Positions 7,466 through 16,350 of a DNA stretch of 40,542 nt are shown here, piece after piece (position 1 is the stretch's first letter; each line of letters begins with the position of its first letter). Made by a program: the position numbers and the translations under genes. The notes under the pieces were generated by a model that was not told where the DNA came from, did no database searches, and was given only the letters and a program-made list of their open reading frames with translations. This DNA comes from Namhaeicola sp039714555 (lineage in GTDB: Bacteria > Bacteroidota > Bacteroidia > Flavobacteriales > Flavobacteriaceae). The DNA lies in contig JBDLJB010000024.1 of NCBI GenBank assembly GCA_039714555.1, positions 1 to 40,542 of the forward strand, given 5' to 3'.

Positions 7466-8785
7466 TTACTCGTCTTTCCAATTTAGTCTATCCATTTGAT
7501 TGTACTGCCATGGAGCTCCATTGTTTTCAATATTGGTAAACATCATATTTAATTCTTGTGGCGCTGCTGATTGTTCCATAACCAAATATCTACGTAATTC
7601 AATAATAATTGATAATGGATCTATTTCAACCGGACATTCTTCAACACAAGCATTACAACTTGTACATGCCCAGATCTCTTCATTTGTTATGGTTGTAAAT
7701 AATGATTTTTCATCTTCTTTAAATGAGCCATTTATATCAATATTTTTTCCTACTTCCTCAATACGATCCCTGGTTTTCATCATTATGGCACGAGGCGATA
7801 GTTCCTTACCAGTTTGATTTGCAGGACAAACGGAAGTACATCTACCACACTCAGTACAAGTATAAGCATTCATCAATTGCACCCAATTCAAATCAATAAC
7901 ATCACTTGCACCAAATTTTTCAGGAATTTCTTCTATTTCAGTTTCTGCAGGTGCTGCATAAGGATCAGCATTTGGATCTAACATCAATTTTACTTCATCA
8001 GTAACTGATTTCAAGTTGTTTAATTCTCCTTTCGGATTTAAATTGAAATAATAGGTATTTGGAAAAGCCAATAATACATGTAAATGCTTTGAATAATATA
8101 AATAATTTAAAAATATAAATATTCCTATGATGTGTATCCACCAAGCAGTTCTTTCAATAAATATTAAAGTATCAACATTTTGAGGCAACCATCCCGAAAT
8201 ATACTTACTCACAGGGAAAGAGCCTGCTTTTATATAATGATCTGCGCCCAAAAGTTGTAAATTAAAATCGGCAGCATTCATAATTAAAAATAATGACATC
8301 AATACCATTTCAAAATACAAAATATTTAAGGCATCATTTTTTGGCCATGATGTCATTTCTTTATTCCAAAAACGTGGGATTCGAATAATCATCCTTCTAA
8401 TCCAAAAAATAATAACCGAAATCAAAACCAAAAAAGCTAAAATTTCAAATGAACCAATCAAAAAACTATATAAACCACCCGCAAATGCAAAAACACGATG
8501 TGTACCAAATAAACCATCAATTAGAATTTCAATAACTTCAATATTTATGATAATAAAACCAAGATACACTATAATATGAAGTATTCCGGCAACTGGCCGG
8601 GTAACCATTTTTGATTGACCTAAAGCTACATTAGCCATATTTTTCCAACGTAGCGAAGAATTATCAGATCGATCAATATCTTTTCCTAATTTGATATTTC
8701 GAATTAGTTTTTTTACATTTTTTGTAAAAAATCCTATCCCAACTACGAGTAGTATTGCGAAAAGTATATTTGGAATGTATTGCAT
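7466..8785 (-). CDS. Membrane Fe-S protein: cytochrome-b-like helices plus two [4Fe-4S] motifs
   Basis: A 439-aa protein. The N-terminal 250 residues contain about five membrane helices, with His residues inside helices (ILHIIVY, WWIHIIG, KHLHVLL) that could ligate b-type haem as in NarI. The C-terminal half has two ferredoxin motifs, CTECGRCTSVCP and CTSCNACVEECP (near residues 309 and 374). This is the HdrC/DsrK-like half of membrane oxidoreductases, and the CCG-domain half is the next gene. Such complexes exchange electrons between a cytoplasmic donor (for example electron-transfer flavoprotein or a thiol) and the quinone pool. The donor is unknown here. The 184-bp gap upstream contains a long inverted repeat. 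Confidence 0.88.
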   Translation of the reverse strand: MQYIPNILFAILLVVGIGFFTKNVKKLIRNIKLGKDIDRSDNSSLRWKNMANVALGQSKMVTRPVAGILHIIVYLGFIIINIEVIEILIDGLFGTHRVFAFAGGLYSFLIGSFEILAFLVLISVIIFWIRRMIIRIPRFWNKEMTSWPKNDALNILYFEMVLMSLFLIMNAADFNLQLLGADHYIKAGSFPVSKYISGWLPQNVDTLIFIERTAWWIHIIGIFIFLNYLYYSKHLHVLLAFPNTYYFNLNPKGELNNLKSVTDEVKLMLDPNADPYAAPAETEIEEIPEKFGASDVIDLNWVQLMNAYTCTECGRCTSVCPANQTGKELSPRAIMMKTRDRIEEVGKNIDINGSFKEDEKSLFTTITNEEIWACTSCNACVEECPVEIDPLSIIIELRRYLVMEQSAAPQELNMMFTNIENNGAPWQYNQMDRLNWKDE

Positions 8786-8846
8786 GTAATAGTTTTTTCT
8801 ATAAATTACTATTTGATATTGAATTAATTAAAAAAATATTCATTAG

Positions 8847-8880
8847 CAATTATTGATAATTAATAAACTATCAATAATTG
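8847..8880. repeat. 12-bp perfect inverted repeat in the largest gap of the window
   Basis: CAATTATTGATA and TATCAATAATTG flank a 10-nt loop. In the minus direction it follows the stop of the MlaD-like gene by about 90 bp, and a T-run (seven T) starts about 10 nt after the stem. It could be a weak terminator for that gene, or a dyad for a regulator of the Fe-S pair. The rest of the gap (8786-8969) is AT-rich and holds a shorter repeat around 8912-8933 (AGTTG and CAACT), with no small gene that I can support. Confidence 0.6.
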
Positions 8881-8969
8881 TAATAATAACTCGATAAATC
8901 TAATAAATATTAGTTGTTAATACAACATTCAACTAAAAAATTATTAATATTTATCAACTATTTTTAAGG

Positions 8970-9917
8970 TTATTTTTTTTCTTCTTTTTGATAAGTAGTT
9001 TCCTTTTTTCCGAATACTGAAAAATGCACAAAACGTTTTGGATTTTCTTTCATTTCGCGTAACAACTCTTCCAGTTCTTTTGTAGATCCTTCAAGGTTTT
9101 TATATAATGCATCGTCTTTAACCAATTTACCCAAAGTACCTTGACCATTATCAATACTATCTAAAATTTTATTGAAGCTTTCTAAAGTAGTTTGTAATTT
9201 TATAACAGTGGCTGCCAAATTAGCTTTTTGTAATGAATCTGAAATTTGCGAAAAACTATTCATAGCCGTATTTGCATTATTAAAAATACTGTCGATTTTA
9301 GTGTTATTTTTATCTAATATTCTATCGGCTTTATAAGAAATGTCTTTAAATTTTTCAAGCGTAATACTTAAATTTTCTAAAGATTTATCTAAATTTTGTT
9401 TGTTTTTTGCATCCAATACTTTATTTATGTTACTCATGACCGTATCAGAGTTAACAATAAAACTCTCTACTTTAGATTGCAAAGGAGCTATTTGTTCATT
9501 TATCATTCCTAATATACCAACATCCGTTTTCCCTATTATTGTATCACCTTTTCTTGCTATTTCAGCACCATCTAAAGCCATTACGATTTTTAAAGACTTT
9601 CCACTGATAAAATCAGGACTAAAAATCTGAGCAATACTATTTTTGGAAAACTCTATATCATCTTCCAATTCAATATGAGCAATCAAAATACCTGTTTTGG
9701 TAGGGTGAAATGTAATATCTGCAATTTTTCCAACTTTTAGCCCATTTATTAAAACGGGACTTGTTGGTATTAAACCTTGAACATTTGAATATTCTGCAAA
9801 AAAAGTACGTGTACTATCTGTAAAACTTCTATCTTTTAAAAAACTATAACTCCAAACAAAAAGTACAATAATAGTGAGTGCTATAACTCCGGTTTTTACT
9901 TCCCTTGATATTTTCAA
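8970..9917 (-). CDS. MlaD/MCE-domain protein
   Basis: A 315-aa protein with one N-terminal membrane helix (about 11-27), then an MCE domain (about 37-115: TFFAEYSNVQGLIPTSPVLINGLKVGKI and later SGKSLKIV), and a long helical C-terminal region (about 150-300) rich in Asn, Ser, Leu and Lys. MCE proteins form hexameric periplasmic rings that move lipids between inner and outer membranes, and the helical tail would form a needle or barrel. No MlaE/MlaF partner genes are in the window. The gene is 67 bp downstream of the amidase, a pairing I associate with flavobacterial genomes. A lipid-transport role is inferred from family. Confidence 0.88.
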   Translation of the reverse strand: MKISREVKTGVIALTIIVLFVWSYSFLKDRSFTDSTRTFFAEYSNVQGLIPTSPVLINGLKVGKIADITFHPTKTGILIAHIELEDDIEFSKNSIAQIFSPDFISGKSLKIVMALDGAEIARKGDTIIGKTDVGILGMINEQIAPLQSKVESFIVNSDTVMSNINKVLDAKNKQNLDKSLENLSITLEKFKDISYKADRILDKNNTKIDSIFNNANTAMNSFSQISDSLQKANLAATVIKLQTTLESFNKILDSIDNGQGTLGKLVKDDALYKNLEGSTKELEELLREMKENPKRFVHFSVFGKKETTYQKEEKK

Positions 9918-9984
9918 AATATGTGTTTTATTTTAGCAATATTACAAAAATTTTGTGTGAGTAAAAAGTAAATTAGTTTTGTAC

Positions 9985-11088
9985 TTACTTTAAAATCTCA
10001 TTTACCGAAACCTTTTTACCTTCTCGAAAAGCAACTACAAAAGCTGTTGAATAACCTTTATTTCTGGCTTCTTTTTTATATATTGAAATTTGATTATAAT
10101 CGGATGTTTTACCGTAATAGTATTTGTAAAATTTTCCTACCTTTTCTCTTTCTATACCCTTTAAACCATTAAAATTATACGATTTTAAAGGTAATTTTTT
10201 AGAACTTGATGCTATTTGAACTTTAAAATCAACTCCTTTAAATATCTTATTTTGAATAGGTTCTTCTTTAACTACGGGAGCTTTGGGAACTTCAACAACT
10301 GTATTTTCGTCAACGTGTTTTTTATAATTTAATATTGAATTGGCAATTGACTTAGCTACTTTTTCTTGTCCGCTTTTTGAACCTAAGAACTTTCCTTCTT
10401 CTTTATTCGTAATGAATCCTGTTTCAATAAGTACACTTGGCATATAAGTTTGGTGAAGTACTACAAATCCAGCTTGTTTTACACCACGATTTTTTCGTTT
10501 TAACACCTCCGTAAAATTATTCTGAATATAGCTAGCTACCAACAAACTTTCATCTAAATACTCTTCTTGCATTAGTGTTAAACCAATAACTGCTTCTGGA
10601 GAATTAGGGTCAAACCCTTCATATTTTTCCTGATAATTGTCTTCTAAGAAAATTACTGAATTTTCGTGTTTGGCTACCTCAAAATTTTGTTTGTTAGCGT
10701 GCAAACCCAAAACATAGGTCTCAGTTCCTTCAGCTTGTGTATTATGGGCATTACAATGCACCGAAACAAACAAATTTGCATTAGCATCATTTGCAATTTT
10801 ACCACGCTGTTTTAAATCAATAAAAACATCTTTGTTGCGTGTATATATAACTTTAACATCCTTTTGTTCTTCAAGAAATTTACCGGTTAACAAAACTATA
10901 TTTAATGCTACTTCTTTTTCAATAACATTTTTTGCTGGCCTACCCGGGTCTTTACCACCATGACCGGCATCTAATACTACCTTAAATGTATTTTGCGCCA
11001 AAACAATGTTTAGATTAAAAAAAAACAAAATAAACATTGTAAATATCAGTTTTAAAGAACCTATAAAATCAACACTTTTATTTTTCAC
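9985..11088 (-). CDS. N-acetylmuramoyl-L-alanine amidase (Amidase_3) with SPOR-like tail
   Basis: Cleaves the amide bond between N-acetylmuramic acid and L-alanine in peptidoglycan. A hydrophobic signal segment (about 13-32, LAQN cleavage region) exports the enzyme. The catalytic domain spans about 36-255: VVLDAGHGGKDPG (H43), the Glu after IEKEVALN, SVHCNAHN (second His), and VLIETGFITNKEEG (catalytic Glu), so all zinc and catalytic residues are present. The C-terminal part (about 285-367, DFKVQIASSSKKLP and later GYSTAFVVAFREGK) resembles a SPOR domain for targeting to denuded glycans. It is divergent from lptD across a 154-bp gap. Confidence 0.92.
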   Translation of the reverse strand: MKNKSVDFIGSLKLIFTMFILFFFNLNIVLAQNTFKVVLDAGHGGKDPGRPAKNVIEKEVALNIVLLTGKFLEEQKDVKVIYTRNKDVFIDLKQRGKIANDANANLFVSVHCNAHNTQAEGTETYVLGLHANKQNFEVAKHENSVIFLEDNYQEKYEGFDPNSPEAVIGLTLMQEEYLDESLLVASYIQNNFTEVLKRKNRGVKQAGFVVLHQTYMPSVLIETGFITNKEEGKFLGSKSGQEKVAKSIANSILNYKKHVDENTVVEVPKAPVVKEEPIQNKIFKGVDFKVQIASSSKKLPLKSYNFNGLKGIEREKVGKFYKYYYGKTSDYNQISIYKKEARNKGYSTAFVVAFREGKKVSVNEILK

Positions 11089-11187
11089 TTCTTATTTTTT
11101 TATATTTAGTTGATATTAAATTAATTAAAAAAAATGAACTTTAAATTTTTAACTAATTTTTAATTTATTCCACTTAAAAAATATATG

Positions 11188-11195
11188 TAAGTTTG
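11188..11195 (+). promoter_or_regulatory. -7 box of lptD
   Basis: TAAGTTTG matches TAnnTTTG exactly, which predicts a start near 11199 and a 44-nt leader before the TTG start codon. No clear -33 element was seen. Confidence 0.55.
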
Positions 11196-11242
11196 TAATT
11201 ATAAAAATTACATAATTTTTTACAAAAATAGTATTTAAAATA

Positions 11243-13885
11243 TTGCATACAAATATAAGGTACATAGTTTATATATTCTTTATTTTTTGCTTTGGAATTA
11301 TGACAGGTTATTCACAAGATAAACCAAATAATCTAGACAAAAATTTGGCAAAGAACATTGATAGTATTGCAATTAAACAGCAAGATACTATTAAAACTGA
11401 TAGTGTTAAAGTTACCAAAGAATTTTTAGAAGGCAATATTAGTCATAAAGCTCTGGATTATGTTAAAAATGATTTTATAAATGAAAGAGTTATTTTATAC
11501 AATGAGGCTGAACTCAAGTACAAGGATATTGAACTAAAAGCCGGTGAAATTATCATTGATTATAAAAGTAGCTTAGCTTATGCCAAAGGAATTATTGATA
11601 GTTTAGGAAAATATACCCAAAAACCACAGTTTAAACAAGGTAATCAACAAAGTGAACAGGATTCGCTTATTTATAATTTTAATACTGAAAAAGCCCTAAT
11701 TTACCATTCTAAGACCGAACAACAAGGGGTTATAATTACCGGTGATCTTACAAAAAAAGAAGACGATTCAACTTTTTATGTAAACAAAGCCAGATTTACT
11801 ACTTCACAAAAAGATAAACCCGATTATTATATTCAAACCAGTAATATTAAAGTAGTACCCAATAGTAAAATTGTAGGTGGTATGAGTAATCTTGTAATTG
11901 CAGACGTACCTACGCCACTTTTTTTACCGTTTTTTTATGCACCAATAACTCAAGGAAGAGCCTCAGGGTTTTTAATACCTACCTGGGGTGAAAATAGTAA
12001 TCAAGGTTTCTTTTTACAAAATGGAGGTTATTATTTTGCAATTAATGATTATGTAGACCTGGCTGTACTAGGAGATATTTACACCAATGGAAGTTGGGGA
12101 ATTAGAACCGAATCAAATTATGCAGTAAAATATAAATTTACTGGAAATTTTAGTTTTCGTTATGAAAATCTCATCAATAGCCAGCTCGGTTTCCCGGATT
12201 ATAGCAGATCTACCAATTTTTTTCTAAGATGGTCACACAGTCAGGCATCTCAAGCCAACCCAAATTCTCGCTTTTCAACGTCTGTTAATTTTGGTAGTAG
12301 TAACTTTTTTAGGCATTCATTAAATGAAACGAGTTCACCGTTTTACTTGGTCAATACTTTTAGTTCATCTATAAATTATTATAAAAAATTTGTTGGTACT
12401 CCTTTTAATCTAAACGCATCTATAACTCATACTCAAAATACAAATACTGACAAAGTAGATGTAAATTTACCTTCATTACAATTTAATATGGATAGAATTT
12501 ATCCTTTTGCACCCAAATCAGGAGCGAAAAAAAATGTTATCCAAAATATTGGGCTTACTTATAATATGAATGCTCAAAACAGAATATCAACAACAGGTGA
12601 AGAACTCTTTACATCAAATGTACTTGATAATGCTCGATCAGGAGTACAGCACAATATTTCCATGGGTACAAATATGAAAGCCTTTAAATATTTTACAATA
12701 TCTCCTAACGCGACCTATAAAGATATTTGGTATTTTAAAACTATTGAAAAAAATTGGGATCCTACAGTTGAAAAAGTTGTTACTGATACCATACAAGGTT
12801 TCTCAACTTTTAGAGAATATTCAGCAAATGTATCAGCTTCAACTACATTATACGGAATGTATAATTTTAAAAAGAGCCGATTAAGAGCTATCAGGCATAC
12901 TGTACGACCATCAGCATCACTTATTTATCGTCCTGATTTTGGAACTTATTATGATGAATACCAAGCAAGTTTAGATCCGGAAGATATACAAGAATACAAC
13001 AAGTTTCAAAACGGCATTTTTGGAGGCCCAACCAAAGGCAAACTTAATAGCATAGGTTTATCATTAAATAATTCATTGGAAGCTAAACTTATGGATAAAG
13101 ATAGTGAAGAAGAGGATGAAGCTCAAAAAGTAATGCTACTTAATAATCTCAATTTTTCTACAAGTTATAATATGGCAATTGACTCATTAAATTGGAGTCC
13201 GTTAAGAATGACTGCAGGAACGCAACTCTTAAATAATAAATTAAATATTAATTTTAATGCAACAATGGATCCTTATGCAATAAATGCAAATGGTTCAAGA
13301 ATTGATAAATTTAATATTAATAATGGAGGAAGTTTATTCAGGCTGGTCAATGCCGGTTTGAGTTCAAACTATGCAATTTCCAGTAAAGAAATAGGGAAAA
13401 ATAAAAACAAACAGAGTGGACAAAAGAATAAAGAGGCTTCTGATCAATCTACTTCTGATCCAATGTTTGGCAAAAGTATTACCAATAGAGATAGTGACCT
13501 GAATAACACAAAAAAAGATGACGTTAAAGTTGCCAAACTCTTTAATACAGTTATGCCTTGGAATTTAAGCTTTCGCTATTCTTTAAATTATAGTAATGCC
13601 AGAGGAGAAAGTCAAATTTCAACAAATTCACTTCAAGTATCAGGTGATTTAGAATTTTCACCAAAATGGCATGTTGGAATTTCCTCTGGTTATGACTTTA
13701 AAGATAAAGGTGTTACATATACACAGTTGCGTTTTGAGCGCGATCTGGACAGCTGGCATTTTAGCTTTAACTGGGTTCCTTTTGGTGATAGAGCAACTTA
13801 TTATTTCTTTATTGGTGTTAAATCTTCAGCACTTAGTGACCTGAAATATGATAAAAGAAATGTACCCGATAAAAGACTATTTTAA
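11243..13885 (+). CDS. lptD: LptD-like LPS-assembly outer-membrane protein
   Basis: An 880-aa outer-membrane protein expected to insert lipopolysaccharide or lipooligosaccharide into the outer leaflet. After a signal peptide (hydrophobic 7-20, cleavage near GYSQ) comes an OstA/LptA-like periplasmic domain (about 80-220, repeated strands such as YKDIELKAGEIIIDYKS). A long beta-barrel with many aromatic-ended strands follows. The motif PLFLPFFYAPITQGRASGFLIP is the conserved entry to the barrel in Bacteroidota LptD proteins. The only start that keeps the signal peptide is TTG at 11243: the frame is closed by a TAA at 11213, and the first ATG (codon 20) would remove the hydrophobic core. RidA follows after 26 bp, probably in the same transcript. 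Confidence 0.9.
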   Translation: MHTNIRYIVYIFFIFCFGIMTGYSQDKPNNLDKNLAKNIDSIAIKQQDTIKTDSVKVTKEFLEGNISHKALDYVKNDFINERVILYNEAELKYKDIELKAGEIIIDYKSSLAYAKGIIDSLGKYTQKPQFKQGNQQSEQDSLIYNFNTEKALIYHSKTEQQGVIITGDLTKKEDDSTFYVNKARFTTSQKDKPDYYIQTSNIKVVPNSKIVGGMSNLVIADVPTPLFLPFFYAPITQGRASGFLIPTWGENSNQGFFLQNGGYYFAINDYVDLAVLGDIYTNGSWGIRTESNYAVKYKFTGNFSFRYENLINSQLGFPDYSRSTNFFLRWSHSQASQANPNSRFSTSVNFGSSNFFRHSLNETSSPFYLVNTFSSSINYYKKFVGTPFNLNASITHTQNTNTDKVDVNLPSLQFNMDRIYPFAPKSGAKKNVIQNIGLTYNMNAQNRISTTGEELFTSNVLDNARSGVQHNISMGTNMKAFKYFTISPNATYKDIWYFKTIEKNWDPTVEKVVTDTIQGFSTFREYSANVSASTTLYGMYNFKKSRLRAIRHTVRPSASLIYRPDFGTYYDEYQASLDPEDIQEYNKFQNGIFGGPTKGKLNSIGLSLNNSLEAKLMDKDSEEEDEAQKVMLLNNLNFSTSYNMAIDSLNWSPLRMTAGTQLLNNKLNINFNATMDPYAINANGSRIDKFNINNGGSLFRLVNAGLSSNYAISSKEIGKNKNKQSGQKNKEASDQSTSDPMFGKSITNRDSDLNNTKKDDVKVAKLFNTVMPWNLSFRYSLNYSNARGESQISTNSLQVSGDLEFSPKWHVGISSGYDFKDKGVTYTQLRFERDLDSWHFSFNWVPFGDRATYYFFIGVKSSALSDLKYDKRNVPDKRLF

Positions 13886-13911
13886 AGTAGATAATTTATA
13901 AAATCACTATT

Positions 13912-14292
13912 ATGAAAACAATAATCGAAACAAAAAATGCTCCGGCTCCTTTAGGCCCTTATAATCAGGCTGTACTTAAAAATGATACTTTGTATGCTTC
14001 AGGGCAAATTGCATTAAATATTGAAACCGGTAAATTAATTACTGATAATATTGCTGATGAGACTCAGCAAGTTATGAAAAATTTAAAAGCCGTTTTAGCT
14101 GCTGCTGATATGACTTTTGAAAATGTTGTAAAATCAACAATTTTCATTACAGATATGAATAATTTTGGCGAAATTAATTCGGTTTACGGATCTTATTTCG
14201 ATGAATCAATAGCTCCGGCCCGAGAAACAGTTCAAGTTGCTGCCCTACCCAAAAATGTTAATGTAGAAATTTCAATGATAGCCGTTAGATAG
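13912..14292 (+). CDS. ridA: RidA family enamine/imine deaminase
   Basis: Hydrolyses reactive 2-aminoacrylate and related enamines made by PLP-dependent dehydratases, releasing ammonia. At 126 aa it is full length for the Rid (YjgF/UK114) family. Diagnostic pieces are NAPAPLGPYNQAV at the N terminus, SGQIALN, and APARETVQVAALP containing the conserved Arg that binds the substrate carboxylate. The acidic residue near the end (VEISMIAV) is also present. Cytoplasmic trimer expected. It lies 26 bp after lptD on the same strand and converges with the AcpH-like gene. Confidence 0.95.
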   Translation: MKTIIETKNAPAPLGPYNQAVLKNDTLYASGQIALNIETGKLITDNIADETQQVMKNLKAVLAAADMTFENVVKSTIFITDMNNFGEINSVYGSYFDESIAPARETVQVAALPKNVNVEISMIAVR

Positions 14293-14319
14293 GTTTTTTT
14301 TAAACTTTTATAAATTGAA

Positions 14320-14928
14320 TTAAATATTTTTTTGATTTAATATTTTGAGTTCTTCTAATTTTTTGGCTGAAAAGATACGTAGCTTTTCAAAAAAAAATTC
14401 AAAGTCATCTTCAAAATCTCTGTAGTTATCTTTTAGATCATTTATCGCCAGATTCATTTGTGAAATTTCACCTGTACGTTTATTCATTCCAATTAAAACT
14501 TTTTCAATTCCATCTAAAGTTCTATAATTTGTAAGCCAATCATTTTTAATAATATAAGGAGTGATTGTTTGTATCTTTTCAGGTAAAATTTCTTTATTTT
14601 CATTTAAGATCTCATAAAAAGATTGTGAAAATTCATTCAATGCTTTTGTTGAATAATCATTCCAATTCTTCGCCAAAAAATGATCATAAAAAATATCAAT
14701 GATTATTCCTTTAAAATGCTTATATCTTGGATGTAATCTGCGTTTACTCTTTTTTACAGTTAAATCATTATCTGTAAAAGAATCAATACATCTATGTAAA
14801 ACTATTCCTAATTGAATTTCTTCTGAATATTTCTTATAAGAACTACCTTTTACAGCATCAGCTATAAAGTTTCCAAGCAGAATATTTTTATCATTTTCTG
14901 ATAAATAAAGATGAGCTAAGTAATTCAT
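14320..14928 (-). CDS. acpH: Acyl-carrier-protein phosphodiesterase-like protein (DUF479)
   Basis: A 202-aa protein of the AcpH family, which removes the 4'-phosphopantetheine arm from acyl carrier protein in E. coli. The N terminus MNYLAHLYLS with GNFIADAVKG, HRCIDSFTD and IDIFYDHFLAKNW supplies the His/Asp residues of an HD-like metal site and matches the family closely. Length is normal. It is transcribed divergently from rocD across 76 bp. The activity has been shown only in proteobacterial members, so the exact role in Bacteroidota is an extrapolation. Confidence 0.85.
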   Translation of the reverse strand: MNYLAHLYLSENDKNILLGNFIADAVKGSSYKKYSEEIQLGIVLHRCIDSFTDNDLTVKKSKRRLHPRYKHFKGIIIDIFYDHFLAKNWNDYSTKALNEFSQSFYEILNENKEILPEKIQTITPYIIKNDWLTNYRTLDGIEKVLIGMNKRTGEISQMNLAINDLKDNYRDFEDDFEFFFEKLRIFSAKKLEELKILNQKNI

Positions 14929-15004
14929 TTGGTTAAAGTATGAAAAAAAAAAGGATATTATTCATTTTCTTTATTACTTTGTAACATAAAATAAATTATT
15001 TGAA

Positions 15005-16246
15005 ATGAAATCAACTAAAATTATAAATTCTTCAGAAAAATCAATCGAATTAGAAAATCAATACGGAGCACATAACTATCATCCCCTACCCGTTGTTCTG
15101 AATAAAGGTAAAGGTGTTTTTGTATGGGATGTTGAAGGTAAAAAATATTATGATTTTTTATCAGCTTATTCTGCTGTAAATCAAGGCCATTGCCATCCTA
15201 AAATTGTTGATTCTTTAAAAGAACAAGCTGAAAAATTAACATTAACTTCTCGTGCTTTTTACAATGATAAATTGGGTGAGTACGAAAAATTTATAACCAA
15301 TTATTTTGGGTTTGACAAAGTTCTTCCCATGAATACCGGAGCTGAAGCTGTAGAAACTGCTATAAAATTATGTAGAAAATACGCTTATGAAAAGATAGGA
15401 ATTGCCGAAGAACAAGCGCAAATTATAGTTTGTGAAAATAATTTTCATGGAAGAACCACAACTATCATATCATTTTCAAATGATGAAGATGCTCGAAAAA
15501 ATTTCGGACCCTATACACCAGGGTTTATTAAAATACCATATGATGATATTAACGCATTAGAAAACACAATAAAAAATACTAAAAATGTAGTTGGCTTTTT
15601 GGTTGAACCCATACAAGGAGAAGCAGGAGTTTATGTTCCACAAGAAGGATATTTAAAAAAAGCAAAAGAAATTTGTAAGCAAAATGATGTATTGTTTATA
15701 GCAGATGAAGTTCAAACCGGTATTGCTCGCACCGGAAAATTATTGGCTATAGATCATGAAAATGTAACCCCTGATATTTTAATCTTAGGCAAGGCACTTT
15801 CTGGAGGTGCTTATCCTGTTTCGGCTGTTTTGGCAAATGATCATATCATGGAAGTTATCAAACCTGGTCAACATGGCTCAACTTTTGGAGGTAATCCTTT
15901 AGCTGCAGCTGTAGCTATTGCTGCATTAGAAGTTGTTAAAGAAGAAAAGTTAGCTGAAAATGCCGAAAAACTTGGTGAAATTTTCAGAAATGATCTATCT
16001 GAATTTGCCAATCAAAATGATTTGATAAAATTGGTTAGAGGAAAAGGTTTATTAAACGCTATAGTTATAAATGATAGTGAAGATAGTTCTACTGCTTGGG
16101 ATATTTGTTTAAAACTAAGAGATAATGGCTTACTGGCAAAACCTACTCATGGAAATATTATTCGTTTTGCTCCTCCTTTGATTATGACTGAAACTGAATT
16201 AAATGACTGTATCTCTATCATAAAAAAAACAATTTCAGAATTTTAA
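15005..16246 (+). CDS. rocD: Ornithine aminotransferase
   Basis: A PLP-dependent class III aminotransferase that converts ornithine and 2-oxoglutarate to glutamate-5-semialdehyde and glutamate, linking arginine breakdown with proline synthesis. The 413-aa length is typical. Motifs are YDFLSAYSAVNQGHCHP (N-terminal RocD signature), NTGAEAVETAIKL, NFHGRTTTIISFS, VEPIQGEAGV, FIADEVQTGI with the PLP-binding Asp, and LGKALSGG with the Schiff-base lysine K263. All active-site residues are in place. The gene appears monocistronic, ending at a hairpin shared with the convergent Crp/Fnr gene. Confidence 0.95.
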   Translation: MKSTKIINSSEKSIELENQYGAHNYHPLPVVLNKGKGVFVWDVEGKKYYDFLSAYSAVNQGHCHPKIVDSLKEQAEKLTLTSRAFYNDKLGEYEKFITNYFGFDKVLPMNTGAEAVETAIKLCRKYAYEKIGIAEEQAQIIVCENNFHGRTTTIISFSNDEDARKNFGPYTPGFIKIPYDDINALENTIKNTKNVVGFLVEPIQGEAGVYVPQEGYLKKAKEICKQNDVLFIADEVQTGIARTGKLLAIDHENVTPDILILGKALSGGAYPVSAVLANDHIMEVIKPGQHGSTFGGNPLAAAVAIAALEVVKEEKLAENAEKLGEIFRNDLSEFANQNDLIKLVRGKGLLNAIVINDSEDSSTAWDICLKLRDNGLLAKPTHGNIIRFAPPLIMTETELNDCISIIKKTISEF

Positions 16247-16253
16247 ATCCTAT

Positions 16254-16291
16254 AAAAAACAACCCCGATAGATCAATCTTCTAACGGGGTT
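16254..16291. terminator. Shared terminator between rocD and the Crp/Fnr gene
   Basis: AACCCCG (16261-16267) pairs with CGGGGTT (16285-16291) around a 17-nt loop. In the minus direction the stem is followed by G and six T, a good terminator for the Crp/Fnr gene. In the plus direction the tail is only TTCTATATTT, so it is weaker for rocD. Confidence 0.75.
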
Positions 16292-16350
16292 CTATATTTA
16301 TAAAAATATTTACTTTATCCTTTCTACTTTATTCTTTTTTTTATAACTAT

